NCBI RefSeq assembly: GCF_006494775.1
Contig: NZ_CP041146.1
Location: 372,001-436,000, forward strand
Direction of reading: 5' to 3'
From: Nocardioides humi
Lineage (GTDB): Bacteria > Actinomycetota > Actinomycetes > Propionibacteriales > Nocardioidaceae
Length of the DNA: 64,000 bases
Shown: piece by piece, positions 37,650-46,865 of the stretch
Layout: every line of letters starts with the position of its first letter
Numbering within the stretch: the stretch's first letter is position 1
Notes under the pieces: generated by a model
The model's input: only the letters and a program-made list of their open reading frames with translations
What the model was told of the DNA's origin: nothing
The model's database searches: none
Made by a program: the position numbers and the translations under genes

Positions 37650-38988
37650 GTGCAGCACATCCTCGACGCCATCCTCGCCGAAGGCACCTCTGCGGAGGAC
37701 TTCGCCCACCTCGAGCTCCCGGAGTCCTACCGGGCCGTGACGGTCCACAAGGACGAGGTCGACATGTTCGAGGGGTGCCCTCGAAGGAGAAGGATCCCCG
37801 CAAGTCCCTGCATGTCGACCAGGTCGCCCTGCCCGAGCTCGGTCCCGGGGAGGCGTTCGTCGCGGTCATGGCCTCGGCGATCAATTACAACACCGTGTGG
37901 ACCTCGATCTTCGAGCCGGTGTCCACGTTCGGGTTCCTCGAGCGCTACGGCCGCGAGTCCGACCTCGGCGCCCGCCACGACCTGCCGTACCACATCGTCG
38001 GCTCGGACCTGTCCGGCGTCGTGCTGGCCGTGGGCGCGGGGTGACCAAGTGGAAGCCCGGCGACCGGGTCGTCGCGCACTGCCTCTCGGTCGAGCTCGAG
38101 GCCCCCGACGGCCACAACGACACGATGATGGATCCCTCCCAGCGGATCTGGGGGTTCGAGACCAACTTCGGCGGCCTGGCCGACGTGGCGATGGTCAAGG
38201 CCAACCAGCTGATGCCCAAGCCCGAGCACCTCACCTGGGAGGAGGCCGCCTCGCCTGGCCTGGTCAACTGCACGGCCTACCGCCAGCTCGTCTCGGCCAA
38301 CGGCGGCAACATGAAGCAGGGCGACAACGTGCTGATCTGGGGCGCCTCGGGCGGCCTGGGCGGGTTCGCGACCCAGTACGCCCTCAACGGCGGCGCGAAC
38401 CCGGTGTGCGTGGTCTCGAACGAGGAGAAGGCCCAGATCGTGCGCAAGATGGGCGCCGAGATGGTCATCAACCGCTCCGAGCTCGCGCCGAAGTTCTGGA
38501 ACGCCGAGGGCACGAAGCAGGACCCGAAGGAGTGGCTGCGCTTCGGCAAGGCCATCCGCGAGCTCACCGGCGGCGAGGACATCGACATCGTCTTCGAGCA
38601 CCCCGGCCGCGAGACCTTCGGCGCGTCGGTGTTCGTGACCCGCAAGGGCGGCACCATCACCACCTGCGCCTCGACCTCGGGCTACATGCACGAGTACGAC
38701 AACCGGTACCTGTGGATGAACCTGAAGCGGATCATCTCCAGCCACTTCGCCAACTACCGCGAGTCGTGGGAGGCCAACCGCCTCATCGCCCAGGGCAAGA
38801 TCCACCCCACCCTCTCGCGCACCTACACCCTCGAGGACACCGGCCAGGCCGCGCTCGACGTGCACCACAACAAGCACCAGGGCAAGGTCGGCGTGCTCTG
38901 CCTGTCCCCCCAGGAGGGCCTCGGCGTACGCAACGAGGAGCTCCGCGCCCAGCACCTCGACAAGATCAACCTGTTCCGCGGCATCTGA
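37650..38988 (+). CDS. ccr: Crotonyl-CoA carboxylase/reductase (two apparent 1-base deletions)
   Basis: Ccr reductively carboxylates crotonyl-CoA to ethylmalonyl-CoA with NADPH and CO2. The MDR-fold sequence includes [34 protein letters not shown], the NADPH loop [21 protein letters not shown] and [10 protein letters not shown]. The frame breaks at G4 runs 37772-37775 and 38038-38041. One extra G in each gives [15 protein letters not shown] and [15 protein letters not shown] and a 446-residue protein of normal length. GTG start with CAGGGAG upstream. A strong terminator follows at 39003. Confidence 0.92.
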
Positions 38989-39002
38989 GCAGGGAGCACG
39001 AC

Positions 39003-39033
39003 GGACGGGCCGGTGCGACGCACCGGCCCGTCC
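39003..39033 (+). terminator. Terminator of ccr
   Basis: Perfect 14-base stem GGACGGGCCGGTGC (39003-39016) with 39020-39033, loop GAC, starting 14 bases after the ccr stop. No long T-run follows, as is common in such GC-rich genomes. Confidence 0.85.
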
Positions 39034-39084
39034 CGCATTTCCGCACCCCGGCACGGGACCGCCGTCCGATCCGGCGAGTGGTGT

Positions 39085-39280
39085 GGCGCGGAAATGGCTT
39101 GCCGGCTCACGTGTCCAGGGTGCGTGCATCGCAAGGCGGCGGCGCGACGGCATACCGGGTTGTCGGGCAGGAGCGGAGCGACTTCCCGACAACCCGGGGC
39201 TCCGCTGGCGTCTTCCGAGCGTCGCCAACGTGGCGAGGTGCGTGCCCTGGGTGCGTGAGGTGGTGAGCCATTTCTGCGCC
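39085..39280. repeat. Intergenic long imperfect palindrome, repeat family A, copy 2
   Basis: Outer arms GGCGCGGAAATGGCT (39085-39099) and 39266-39280 match at 14 of 15. A perfect inner stem (CCGGGTTGTCGGG at 39155-39167 with 39185-39197) closes the centre. The core GCAAGGCGGCGG-CGCGACGGCAT at 39131-39153 is shared with the element at 5607-5791. Overall design and size (about 190 bases) agree. Confidence 0.65.
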
Positions 39281-39388
39281 GGACCACTACGCGGGGTGGG
39301 AAAGGTTGCGACGATCAGGGATCATGGGCGGGTTCCACCACCGGTTCCATCCCCATGACCGCAGCGAGAGCCAGGGAGGCTCAGTTCC

Positions 39389-40630
39389 ATGAGCGACGAG
39401 GGTCTGTCCATCTTCGACGACGAGCCCACCCCGACCGAGGAGTCCAAGACCGTGACCACCAAGGCCACCGACGACGAGCCGACCCAGGTCATCCCGGCGG
39501 TGAAGACCACCGAGACTCCCGCGGCGCCACCGCGGCCGCAGGCGGCGCCCGCCCGGCCGGTGCCCGCCTCCCGGCCCACCGCGCCGCCCCCGTCCCCCAG
39601 CCCCGCCCGGCCGGTCGGCTTCAACGCCCCCGGCGCGACCGGCGGACTCCCGATCGTCCGCAAGGGCGGCTACGACCGCGACGCGGTGGACGCCCAGATC
39701 CGCCAGCTCTCCAGCGAGAAGGCCACGCTCGGCGCCAGCCTGAGCGAGTCCGAGCAGCGGGTGATCGACCTCGAGGGGGAGATCGCGCGGCTGCGCTCGG
39801 AGCTCGCCGAGATGGACAACCCGTCGTACGCCGGTCTCGGCGGGCGGGCCAGCGCCATGCTGCGTCTCGCCGAGGAGGAGGCCTCCGAGATCCGGACGAC
39901 GGCCGAGGCCGACGCCGCCGAGATCCGCGACCAGGCCAGCCGCGACGCCAAGGCGATCCGCGCCGAGGCGGCCCGTGAGGCCGACGACATGCGCGCGGTC
40001 CAGCTGCGCGAGCTCGAGGAGAACCGCACCCGCCTGCTCGCCGACGCCGAGCAGGAGCGGGCCCTCGCCCGGAGCGAGGCCGAGGACACCCTCGCGGCCG
40101 CCCGGCGCGAGGCCGACCAGCTCCGCCTGGCCGCCCAGCAGGAGGTCACCGAGCAGCGCAGCCAGGCGCAGCGCGAGGTCGAGCAGGCCCGCGCGGCCGT
40201 CGACCGCGAGGTCCAGGAGGCCCGCCGCGCGCTGGCCATGGAGAAGGAGCGGCTCGCCCGCGAGGCCACCGACCACCACAACACCGCGGTCGCCGAGACC
40301 CGTCGCCTGGTCGACGAGGCCGAGGAGCGCGCCAACGCGGCCGAGGCGCGCGCCGCCGAGGCCAGCAAGCAGTCCGCCGCCAACCGGGCCGCCGCACAGA
40401 CCGAGGCCGAGGGCCTGCTGACCCGGGCCCGGCGCGAGGCCGAGCAGGTCATCGCCTCCGCCCGCGCCCAGGCCGAGGCGATCACCGCCAGCGGGGACGC
40501 GGACCTCCAGCGCGAGATCGCGGCCAAGCGCGCCGAGCTCGACCGCCTGACCAAGCGGCGCGCGTCGATCACCGCCCAGCTGTCCTCGCTCGCCGACCTC
40601 GTCGCCGGCTTCGGCGAGGACGAGAGTTGA
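39389..40630 (+). CDS. DivIVA-like coiled-coil protein (FilP/Scy-type neighbourhood)
   Basis: 413 residues: a disordered Thr/Pro-rich first 90 residues, a short DivIVA-like motif (GGYDRDAVDAQIRQL at about 92-106), then about 290 residues of nearly continuous coiled coil rich in Ala, Arg and Glu. In Streptomyces the cytoskeletal or polarity proteins FilP and Scy are encoded next to mce, thiolase and meaB, as here. A role in cell-shape or polar growth organisation is therefore likely but inferred. GGGAGG precedes the ATG. Confidence 0.82.
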   Translation: MSDEGLSIFDDEPTPTEESKTVTTKATDDEPTQVIPAVKTTETPAAPPRPQAAPARPVPASRPTAPPPSPSPARPVGFNAPGATGGLPIVRKGGYDRDAVDAQIRQLSSEKATLGASLSESEQRVIDLEGEIARLRSELAEMDNPSYAGLGGRASAMLRLAEEEASEIRTTAEADAAEIRDQASRDAKAIRAEAAREADDMRAVQLRELEENRTRLLADAEQERALARSEAEDTLAAARREADQLRLAAQQEVTEQRSQAQREVEQARAAVDREVQEARRALAMEKERLAREATDHHNTAVAETRRLVDEAEERANAAEARAAEASKQSAANRAAAQTEAEGLLTRARREAEQVIASARAQAEAITASGDADLQREIAAKRAELDRLTKRRASITAQLSSLADLVAGFGEDES

Positions 40631-41781
40631 GCGGCCCCGACCGCCCGGACACCGCGACCGACGACGACGGCGTGAGCGAGCACGCCGGCGTCGATCCCGC
40701 CGCGGCGACGCCGGCGCCGGCCCCGTCGGCGTACGGCGAGCCGGGCAAGCCGTTCGACCGCCGCTCGCCGTTCTTCTACGGCTTCGTCGGCGCGCTCGGC
40801 GCGCTGACCGCGTTCTGGCTCTTCAACGCCCTCCTCGGCATCGGCTCCACGCTGATGCTCATCGTGGTGGCGTTCTTCCTGGCCGCGGGCCTGAACCCGG
40901 CGGTGGAGTTCCTGGAGCGCCGCGGCCTGCGCCGCTCGCTCGCGGTCGTGGTCGTCATCGTGATCGCGCTCGCGGTGGTCGGCATGTTCCTGATCGCGAT
41001 CGTCCCGGTCATCACCGACCAGGTCACCGCGCTGAGCAAGAACGTCCCGCTCTGGATCGACGAGCTGGAGCGCAACAAGAAGGTCCAGGATCTCAACGAG
41101 GAGTACGGCATCCTCGACAAGATCACCTCGTTCGTCACCGACGGCGACTTCATCTCCACGCTGTTCGGCGGGGCGCTCGGCGTCGGCCTCAAGGTGATCG
41201 GGGCGCTGTTCAACGCCTTCGTCATCTTCGTGCTGACGCTCTACTTCCTCGCCTCGCTCAAGACGACCACCGGCGCGGTCTACAAGCTCGCCCCGGCCTC
41301 GCGCCGCGAGCGCTTCTCCTCGCTGGGCGACAAGGTGATCGCCAATGTCGGCGGCTACGTCTCCGGAGCCTTCCTGGTCGCGCTCTGCGCGGGCCTGAGC
41401 TCGCTGGTCTTCCTCTACTTCACCGAGGTGCGCCAGTACGCCGTCGCGCTCGCCTTCGTCGTCGCGCTGCTGGACGTGATCCCGATGATCGGCGCCACCC
41501 TCGGGGCCGTGCTGGTCTCGGCGATCGCGTTCGCCACCGATCTCAAGAGCGGCATCGCCTGCGTCATCTTCTTCGTCATCTACCAGCAGTTCGAGAACTA
41601 CGTCGTCTACCCGCGGGTGATGAGCAAGTCCGTCGACCTGCCGGGTGCGGTGATCGTGATCGCCGCGCTGATCGGCGCCGGCCTGCTGGGCGTGGTCGGC
41701 GCGCTGCTCGCCATCCCGGCCGCGGCGGCGGTGCTGCTGATCTTCCGCGAGGTCGTGGTCCGGCGCCAGGACCTGCGCTGA
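40627..41781 (+). CDS. AI-2E-family transporter (membrane permease)
   Basis: Up to 384 residues. A soluble, Pro/Ala-rich N-terminus of about 45 residues is followed by the AI-2E (TqsA/PerM) fold of about eight helices, with FFLAAGLNPAVEFLERRGLRRSLAV early and AFVVALLDVIPMIGATLGAVLVS, then NYVVYPRVMSKSVDLPGAV late. Relatives export AI-2 or act as Na+/H+ antiporters; the substrate here is unknown. TTG at 40627 overlaps the upstream stop; GTG at 40672 is an alternative start. Confidence 0.85.
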   Translation: MSGPDRPDTATDDDGVSEHAGVDPAAATPAPAPSAYGEPGKPFDRRSPFFYGFVGALGALTAFWLFNALLGIGSTLMLIVVAFFLAAGLNPAVEFLERRGLRRSLAVVVVIVIALAVVGMFLIAIVPVITDQVTALSKNVPLWIDELERNKKVQDLNEEYGILDKITSFVTDGDFISTLFGGALGVGLKVIGALFNAFVIFVLTLYFLASLKTTTGAVYKLAPASRRERFSSLGDKVIANVGGYVSGAFLVALCAGLSSLVFLYFTEVRQYAVALAFVVALLDVIPMIGATLGAVLVSAIAFATDLKSGIACVIFFVIYQQFENYVVYPRVMSKSVDLPGAVIVIAALIGAGLLGVVGALLAIPAAAAVLLIFREVVVRRQDLR

Positions 41782-41820
41782 GTCTGGGCCGGGGCCGGCT
41801 CAGACCCGGCCCGTCAGACT
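41781..41820. terminator. Terminator hairpin between convergent AI-2E and EamA genes
   Basis: AGTCT-GGGCCGGG (41781-41793) pairs with CCCGGCCC-(GTC)-AGACT (41805-41820) with a 3-base bulge. It begins at the AI-2E stop codon. Confidence 0.65.
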
Positions 41821-41870
41821 CGGCCGGCAGCGTGGCGCATCGCCGCGAAGCGGCACGGCGCGTCGCCCGC

Positions 41871-41925
41871 GGGCCGAGCGGAGCGAGGTCTGTGCGGCAA
41901 GCGGCGTCTGCGACACGCTCGGCCC
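41871..41925. repeat. Palindromic repeat family B, copy 2
   Basis: Perfect 10-base arms GGGCCGAGCG (41871-41880) and 41916-41925 bound a 55-base element that aligns without gaps to 13259-13313, with 45 identical positions. It lies just past the EamA stop. Confidence 0.65.
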
Positions 41926-41926
41926 A

Positions 41927-42886
41927 TCAGACAAGGACCGGCTCGGTCTGCTCGACCACCCCGCGCTCCCCCAGCTTGACCCCGACGACGCCGGCGAGGA
42001 TCAGCACGCCGCCGAGGAGCTGGAGCGCCGCGGGCAGCTGGCCGAGCAGCAGCCAGGCCCATACGACGGCGGCGACGACCTCGCTGAGCGCGACGAAGGA
42101 GGCCAGCCGCGAGCCGAGGCGGCGGATGGCGGCGATGCCGGTCGTGTAGGCGAGCGCCGCCGTCACCAGGCCCAGGAGCAGCAGGGCGGCCCAGGGCGCG
42201 ACGTCGAGCCCGGCGTAGGCGACCGGCGCGGACGATGACGCCATCGGCATCAGGCCGACCAGGCCGAGCACGCCCAGCAGCACGCCGCCGACGACGAGAC
42301 CGCCCGCCGCGAGGGTGAGCGGCGGAAGGCCGCCGCGCTCGTCGGCGGAGATGACGAAGTACGCCGCCGCGCCCACCATCGCCGCGAGCGCCCAGGCCGC
42401 TCCCCGCAGGTCGACGTCGGCGCCCGACACCAGGTCGAGCACCAGCACCAGCCCGAGCGCGGCCACCACCGCCCCGGCCACGGTGAGCCGCCCCGGGCGC
42501 TGGCCGTGCATCAGCCACATCCAGACGACGACGGCGGCCGGCGCGGTGTACTCGATCAGCAGGGCCGGCCCGACGTCCATGGTGCGCACAGCGGAGAAGT
42601 AGCAGTACTGCGCGCCGGCGACCGCCAGGGCGCCGTACAGGACGACGGTGGGCGCCGATCGCCACAGCAGCCCCCAGCGGCCGCGCAGGGCGACGAGCCC
42701 GAAGGGCAGGACGACGGCGGCGCCGATCGCGATCCGCAGCAGGACGATGCTGCCGGCCGTCCAGCCGCTGTCGAGCAGCGGACGGGCGAGGGAGCCGGAG
42801 AGGGCGAACGCGGTGGCCGAGGTCAGCGCGAAGGCGAGGCCGCTCGAGGTCGTGTCACGCAAGGTGTCACGAGTCAACGTCGTCAT
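41927..42886 (-). CDS. EamA/DMT-family exporter
   Basis: A 319-residue drug/metabolite transporter with ten hydrophobic helices in two EamA repeats (SATAFALSGSLARPLL, then AWALAAMVGAAAYFVISA). YTAPAAVVVWMWL and SRLASFVALSEVVAAVVWAWLLLGQ are characteristic. It probably exports an amino acid or similar metabolite. It is divergent from the CGNR regulator, which may control it. Confidence 0.87.
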   Translation of the reverse strand: MTTLTRDTLRDTTSSGLAFALTSATAFALSGSLARPLLDSGWTAGSIVLLRIAIGAAVVLPFGLVALRGRWGLLWRSAPTVVLYGALAVAGAQYCYFSAVRTMDVGPALLIEYTAPAAVVVWMWLMHGQRPGRLTVAGAVVAALGLVLVLDLVSGADVDLRGAAWALAAMVGAAAYFVISADERGGLPPLTLAAGGLVVGGVLLGVLGLVGLMPMASSSAPVAYAGLDVAPWAALLLLGLVTAALAYTTGIAAIRRLGSRLASFVALSEVVAAVVWAWLLLGQLPAALQLLGGVLILAGVVGVKLGERGVVEQTEPVLV

Positions 42887-42913
42887 GACTCATGACACTA
42901 GGGTTCGGTGCGG

Positions 42914-42919
42914 TAATCT
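42914..42919 (+). promoter_or_regulatory. -10 box of the leaderless CGNR gene
   Basis: TAATCT, 6 bases before the GTG at 42926; no ribosome-binding site is visible. Confidence 0.6.
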
Positions 42920-42925
42920 GTCAAT

Positions 42926-43465
42926 GTGGTTTTCGCCCATGACACGTCGCTGTCCCTCCAGGCTGCGGTCGCCCTGGCCAACGGCAGCCTCGACCCGGTG
43001 ACGATCGGGACGCCCGACGAGCTCGACGCGTTCTTCGCCGACTTCGGCTACACCGGCCGCCACGACGGCGACCAGGCCGAGGTGGACGCCGTCCTCGCGA
43101 TCGCGCCGCAGCTGCGGGAGCTGCTGACCGCCGACCGCGACGACGCCGTCGAGATCGTCAACGCCATGCTGCGCGACGCCTCCGCGCTCCCCCAGCTGCG
43201 CCGCCACGACGGCTACGACTGGCACCTGCACGCGATCGATCCCGACCGCCCGTTCGCCGAGCGGATCGTCGTGGAGACGGCGATGGCGATGATCGACGTG
43301 ATCCGCGCCGACGAGATGTCCCGGCTGGCGGTCTGCGCCGACGAGTCCTGCGAGGGCATCGTCCTCGACCTGTCGCGCAACCGGTCCAAGCGGTTCTGCT
43401 CGGTCACCTGCGGCAACCGGAACGCCGTCGCCGCCTACCGCGCCCGGCAGGCCGAGAGCGACTGA
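42926..43465 (+). CDS. CGNR zinc-finger protein
   Basis: A 179-residue protein with an N-terminal helical ABATE-like domain (ALANGSLDPVTIGTPDELDAFF) and the C-terminal CGNR zinc finger: CADESCEGIVLDLSRNRSKRFCSVTCGNRNAVAAYR. Four cysteines are intact. Members are presumed stress-linked DNA-binding regulators. Divergent from the EamA exporter across 39 bases. Confidence 0.87.
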   Translation: MVFAHDTSLSLQAAVALANGSLDPVTIGTPDELDAFFADFGYTGRHDGDQAEVDAVLAIAPQLRELLTADRDDAVEIVNAMLRDASALPQLRRHDGYDWHLHAIDPDRPFAERIVVETAMAMIDVIRADEMSRLAVCADESCEGIVLDLSRNRSKRFCSVTCGNRNAVAAYRARQAESD

Positions 43466-43483
43466 GCCCGAGCCGGCGCCGGG

Positions 43484-43852
43484 TCAGGAGCGCAGGAAGT
43501 CGCCGGCCCGGAACTCGTCCACGGCCGCCTCCAGCTCGGCGATCCGCTCCTGGCCGGCGGACACCAGCTGCCGGCCGGCCCCCATCCACTTGTCCAGGTC
43601 CGGGCACAGCGGCGGGATGTCGGCGAGGATCTCCGCGCTCTCACGCAGGGTCAGGCCCACCCGCTGGGCGGCCCTGGCCAGCTTGATCCGGCACACGGCG
43701 TCGATGGTGAAGCGACGGATGTTGCCGCTGGTGCGCTGGCCCTGGACGACGCCGTACCGCTCGTAGTAGCGCACCGCGTTCGTCGTCACCCCGGCCCGGC
43801 GCGCGACCTCGGCGATCGACAGCGTCGCGTCCCGGACGTCGGTCGCGCTCAT
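43484..43852 (-). CDS. MerR-family transcriptional regulator
   Basis: 122 residues: MerR winged helix SIAEVARRAGVTTNAVRYYERYGVV, then a dimerisation coil (RQLVSAGQERIAELEAAVDEF). Single cysteines (VCRI, PPLCPDL) do not make a SoxR cluster. Its ATG overlaps the stop of the MFS gene by 4 bases, so it is the last gene of the FMN reductase-MFS-merR operon and probably regulates it in response to a drug or redox signal. Confidence 0.88.
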   Translation of the reverse strand: MSATDVRDATLSIAEVARRAGVTTNAVRYYERYGVVQGQRTSGNIRRFTIDAVCRIKLARAAQRVGLTLRESAEILADIPPLCPDLDKWMGAGRQLVSAGQERIAELEAAVDEFRAGDFLRS

Positions 43853-45317
43853 CTCCTCACCCCTCCCGCGGGCGTCGGCTCGGTCGTGCGGCGCCGGCCC
43901 GCGTCCCGACGACCACCGAGCCGGATCACCAGCGCGAGCAGGACCACCACGAGCGTAGCCGCCTGGGTGAGCCGCAGCGCGTCCACGAGGTCCGCGACCG
44001 CCGCCGTACGGGCCGCGCCGTCCAGCCCCGCCAGCGACGCGAGGGAGCCGGCCGGCAGCAGCCACGCGATCGCGGCCGCGAACAGCGCGCTGACGACGGC
44101 GGTGCCGATGCCGTTCGCGATGGTGCTCGCCAGCGGCAGGATCGCGGCGCCGGAGGCGAGGTCGCCGCCCTGCAGGTCGCGCGTCGCACTGGCCATCGTC
44201 GGCATCATCACTGCCCCGCTCGCCAGCCCCTGCAGGACGCCGAGCCCGCCCAGCACGGCATACGACGTGTCCGGGCGGAGCACCGCCACCAGCGCGAGGC
44301 CGTGCAGCAGGGCGAGCACCAGGCCGGCACCGACCACCCGGCGCGGCCCGAGGCGCTCGAGGACCCGGGCCGCGACCTGCACGCTCACCCCGAGCGCGAG
44401 CGCGCCGGGGATCATCAGCGCGGCGGTGCGCAGCGCGCTGTCGGCGCGGAGGACCTGGACGTAGGTGGGCATCAGCAGCATCGACCCGAAGTACGGCGCC
44501 GCATAGAGCATCAGCACCGCCGCGTTGCGGCCGAAGACCGGGTCGGCCAGCAGGCGGACCCGCAGCAGCGGCCATCGCCGGGCGAGCGAGCGCCGGACGA
44601 AGCAGGCGAGCAGCAGCGCCCCGAGGCCGAGGACCACCAGCCGGACGGCCGGCCCGGCCCCTCGGCGCTCGCCGCGTACGCCACCGCGACCACGCCCGGC
44701 ACCAGGAGACAGGCACCGACGAGGTCGGTGGGCGCGGGCTCGCGCCCGGCGAGGCCCGCCGGCACCCACCGGGCGGCGCCGAGCGCGCACAGCAGCGCGG
44801 GCGGGATCGTGACGAGGAACAGCGAGCGCCAGCTGCCGGTGTCCAGCAGCAGGCCACCCAGCACCGGCCCGAGGACCGGGCCGATCAGCAGCGGCAGTCC
44901 CGTGTACGCCGTCATCCGCGCCCGGCGCTCGGGCGCCACCGCCGCGAACGCGAGGGTCAGGCCGAGCGGCGTCAGCAGGCCGCCGGCCAGGCCCTGGCCG
45001 ACCCGCGCCGCGACCAGCGATCCGAGCCCACCGGCGGCCGCGGCCCACAGGGAGGCGGCGGCGAACCCGCACAGCGCGACGACGTACGTCCGGCGGGTGC
45101 CCCACCGTCCGGCGACCGCCGGGGCGAGCGGCATGGTGGCGACCAGGGCGAGCGTGTAGCCGGTCGCGATCCACTGGGCGTCGGTGACCGAGGCGTCGAA
45201 AGTCTGCAGCAGCACCGGGAACGCCACCGCGACGATCGTCGTGTCGAGGACCGCCACCAGCCCGCCCAGGGCCACGACCAGCCCGACCCGCGCCTCGGCG
45301 GGCGCCAGCCCGCTCAT
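43849..45317 (-). CDS. MFS drug exporter, 14-TM type (one apparent 1-base deletion)
   Basis: About 489 residues. DHA2-type features: VAVLDTTIVAVAFPVLLQTF in helix 1, GYTLALVATMPLAPAVAGRWGTRR (motif A) and GLPLLIGPVLGPVLGGLLLD (motif C). The frame breaks at C4 44658-44661 (plus strand); one extra base joins AEG-AGPAVRLVVLGLG. ATGA overlaps on both sides couple it to the FMN reductase and MerR genes. Proton-driven export of a toxic compound is likely. Confidence 0.85.
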
Positions 45318-45898
45318 CCGACGCCCATCGCGTCTCGGGCCCGGCCGGCGCGCAGCGACTCCGCCCACCAGCGCAGCTCGTCCATCATGGCCAGGAGCGC
45401 GTCACGGGTGCCGGCCGCGGGCTCGAACCCGCCTCCGGCCCCGAGCCGCTCCCAGGGCATCGGGAGGAGCACGGCCTCGCGGATCGTGGTCGCCCGCACC
45501 TCGGGGAAGACCGCCCGGAGCTGCTCGACGGCCCGGATCCCGCCCGAGCCGGCGCCGTAGCCCACGAAGGCGACGGGCTTGCGGGCCCACTCGGCGAAGT
45601 GCCAGTCGATCGCGTTCTTCAGCGCCGCCGGGAAGCTGTGGTTGTACTCCGGCGTGAGTACGAGGAAGCCGTCCGCCTCGGCCAGCCGGTCCGCGATCGG
45701 CGAGTCCGGGCCGCCGCCGGGACCGAGCTGCTCCAGCGGCAGCCGGACCGTGGCGAGGTCGATCACGTCCAGCTCCAGCCAGGCGAGCCCGGCCAGCTCG
45801 GCGCGCAGCCAGGCGGTCAGCGGATCGGCCATCCGCGGGCTCCGGACGCTGCCGACGATCAGGGCGATGCGGAGGACGGGGGACGTGTCGGTGGTCAT
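45314..45898 (-). CDS. NADPH-dependent FMN reductase family protein
   Basis: A 194-residue flavodoxin-like protein: IALIVGSVRSPRMADPL binds FMN phosphate and FLVLTPEYNHSFPAALKNAIDW is the family signature, followed by VAFVGYGAGSGGIRAVEQLR. It probably reduces FMN, quinones or azo compounds. First gene of the operon with the MFS exporter and MerR regulator. Confidence 0.9.
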   Translation of the reverse strand: MTTDTSPVLRIALIVGSVRSPRMADPLTAWLRAELAGLAWLELDVIDLATVRLPLEQLGPGGGPDSPIADRLAEADGFLVLTPEYNHSFPAALKNAIDWHFAEWARKPVAFVGYGAGSGGIRAVEQLRAVFPEVRATTIREAVLLPMPWERLGAGGGFEPAAGTRDALLAMMDELRWWAESLRAGRARDAMGVG

Positions 45899-45949
45899 GC
45901 CCCGGACGTTAGGAGTTCGCCCATGGGCGAGCTCAAGCCCGCGCGGGGA

Positions 45950-46735
45950 TCAGTCGCCGAGGAAGCGGCGCAGCACCTCGAGGAAGAGCTCGGGGCGCTC
46001 GGAGTGCAGCCAGTGCCCGGTGTCCTTGAGGGTCACCTTGCGGTTGCGCGGGAACCAGCGGTCCATCGCGGCGTCGTACTCCGGCAGCACGTACGGCGAG
46101 CGCGCGCCGGCGAGCCACAGCACCGGGCCGTCGTACGGCGGCACGTCGGCCAGCCGCTCCTCGGGCCACCCGCTGATGACCGGGAGGTCGCGGTCGAGCA
46201 CGTCGAGGTTGACCTGCCAGCTCCACCCGGAGGCGGCGGCGGGGTCGCGGCGCAGGTTCTGCAGCAGGAACGAGCGCACCGTCGTGTCGGGCACCGCCGG
46301 CTCGAGCAGCCGGTCGGCGTCGGAGCGGTGCACGACGCCGGCCAGGTCGAGGTCGCGCATCGCCGCGATGTAGCCGGGGAACTCCCTGCTCCCCGGATAG
46401 CTCACCGGCGAGATGTCGGCCACGCACAGCCGCTCCACCCGCTCGGGGTGCAGCAGCGTCAGCACCATCGCCACCTTGCCGCCGAGCGAGTGGCCGACCA
46501 GGGTGACCGGCTCGTCGTCGGGCAGGGCGGCGAGCACGTCGGCGGCGGCTTCGACGAGGTCGAAGCGGGCCGGCCACGGCGAGCGGCCGTGGTGGGGCAG
46601 GTCGACCAGCAGCACCCGGTGGCTCTCGGCGAGCTGCTTGGCGATCGTGGTCCAGTTCTTGCCCTGGCCGAACAGGCCGTGCAGGAAGACCACACGGCTC
46701 CCGGTGGTCCCGAGAGCCGTGTGGTGAAGCGTCAC
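45950..46735 (-). CDS. Alpha/beta-fold hydrolase
   Basis: 261 residues. Oxyanion motif [14 protein letters not shown], nucleophile elbow VGHSLGGK, and C-terminal [14 protein letters not shown] with the catalytic His. It resembles the YbfF-type esterase group (short acyl esters or acyl-CoA). Downstream of the 3-hydroxybutyryl-CoA dehydrogenase but separated by a strong hairpin, so probably a separate transcript. Confidence 0.87.
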   Translation of the reverse strand: MTLHHTALGTTGSRVVFLHGLFGQGKNWTTIAKQLAESHRVLLVDLPHHGRSPWPARFDLVEAAADVLAALPDDEPVTLVGHSLGGKVAMVLTLLHPERVERLCVADISPVSYPGSREFPGYIAAMRDLDLAGVVHRSDADRLLEPAVPDTTVRSFLLQNLRRDPAAASGWSWQVNLDVLDRDLPVISGWPEERLADVPPYDGPVLWLAGARSPYVLPEYDAAMDRWFPRNRKVTLKDTGHWLHSERPELFLEVLRRFLGD

Positions 46736-46820
46736 GTGCCGAGCCTACTGGCCCCGTCGCCCGGCTCCGAACCCGCCGTCCGACACCCGTCGATTGGGCA
46801 CAAACCGCACGTCTGAGGCC

Positions 46821-46859
46821 CGAATTGTTGCGGTTTGGGACCAAACCGCAACAGTTTCG
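46821..46859 (-). terminator. Hairpin terminator downstream of the 3-hydroxybutyryl-CoA dehydrogenase
   Basis: TGTTGCGGTTTGG (46826-46838) pairs perfectly with 46841-46853, and the stem extends with one bulge to 46821 and 46859. A related word CACAAACCGCA lies at 46799-46809. It starts 6 bases past the dehydrogenase stop. Confidence 0.75.
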
Positions 46860-46865
46860 GCCGGC

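Larger units (their letters stand above)
38989..39388. other. 400-base intergenic region: terminator plus repeat A copy 2
   Basis: Contains the ccr terminator (39003-39033), the long palindrome (39085-39280) and about 100 bases of leader for the coiled-coil gene. I see no gene in it. Confidence 0.6.

Noticed and set aside
37740..38050. ccr as a pseudogene
   Set aside because: Apart from two one-base gaps in G4 runs the protein is fully conserved with intact cofactor motifs, and the repaired length is normal.
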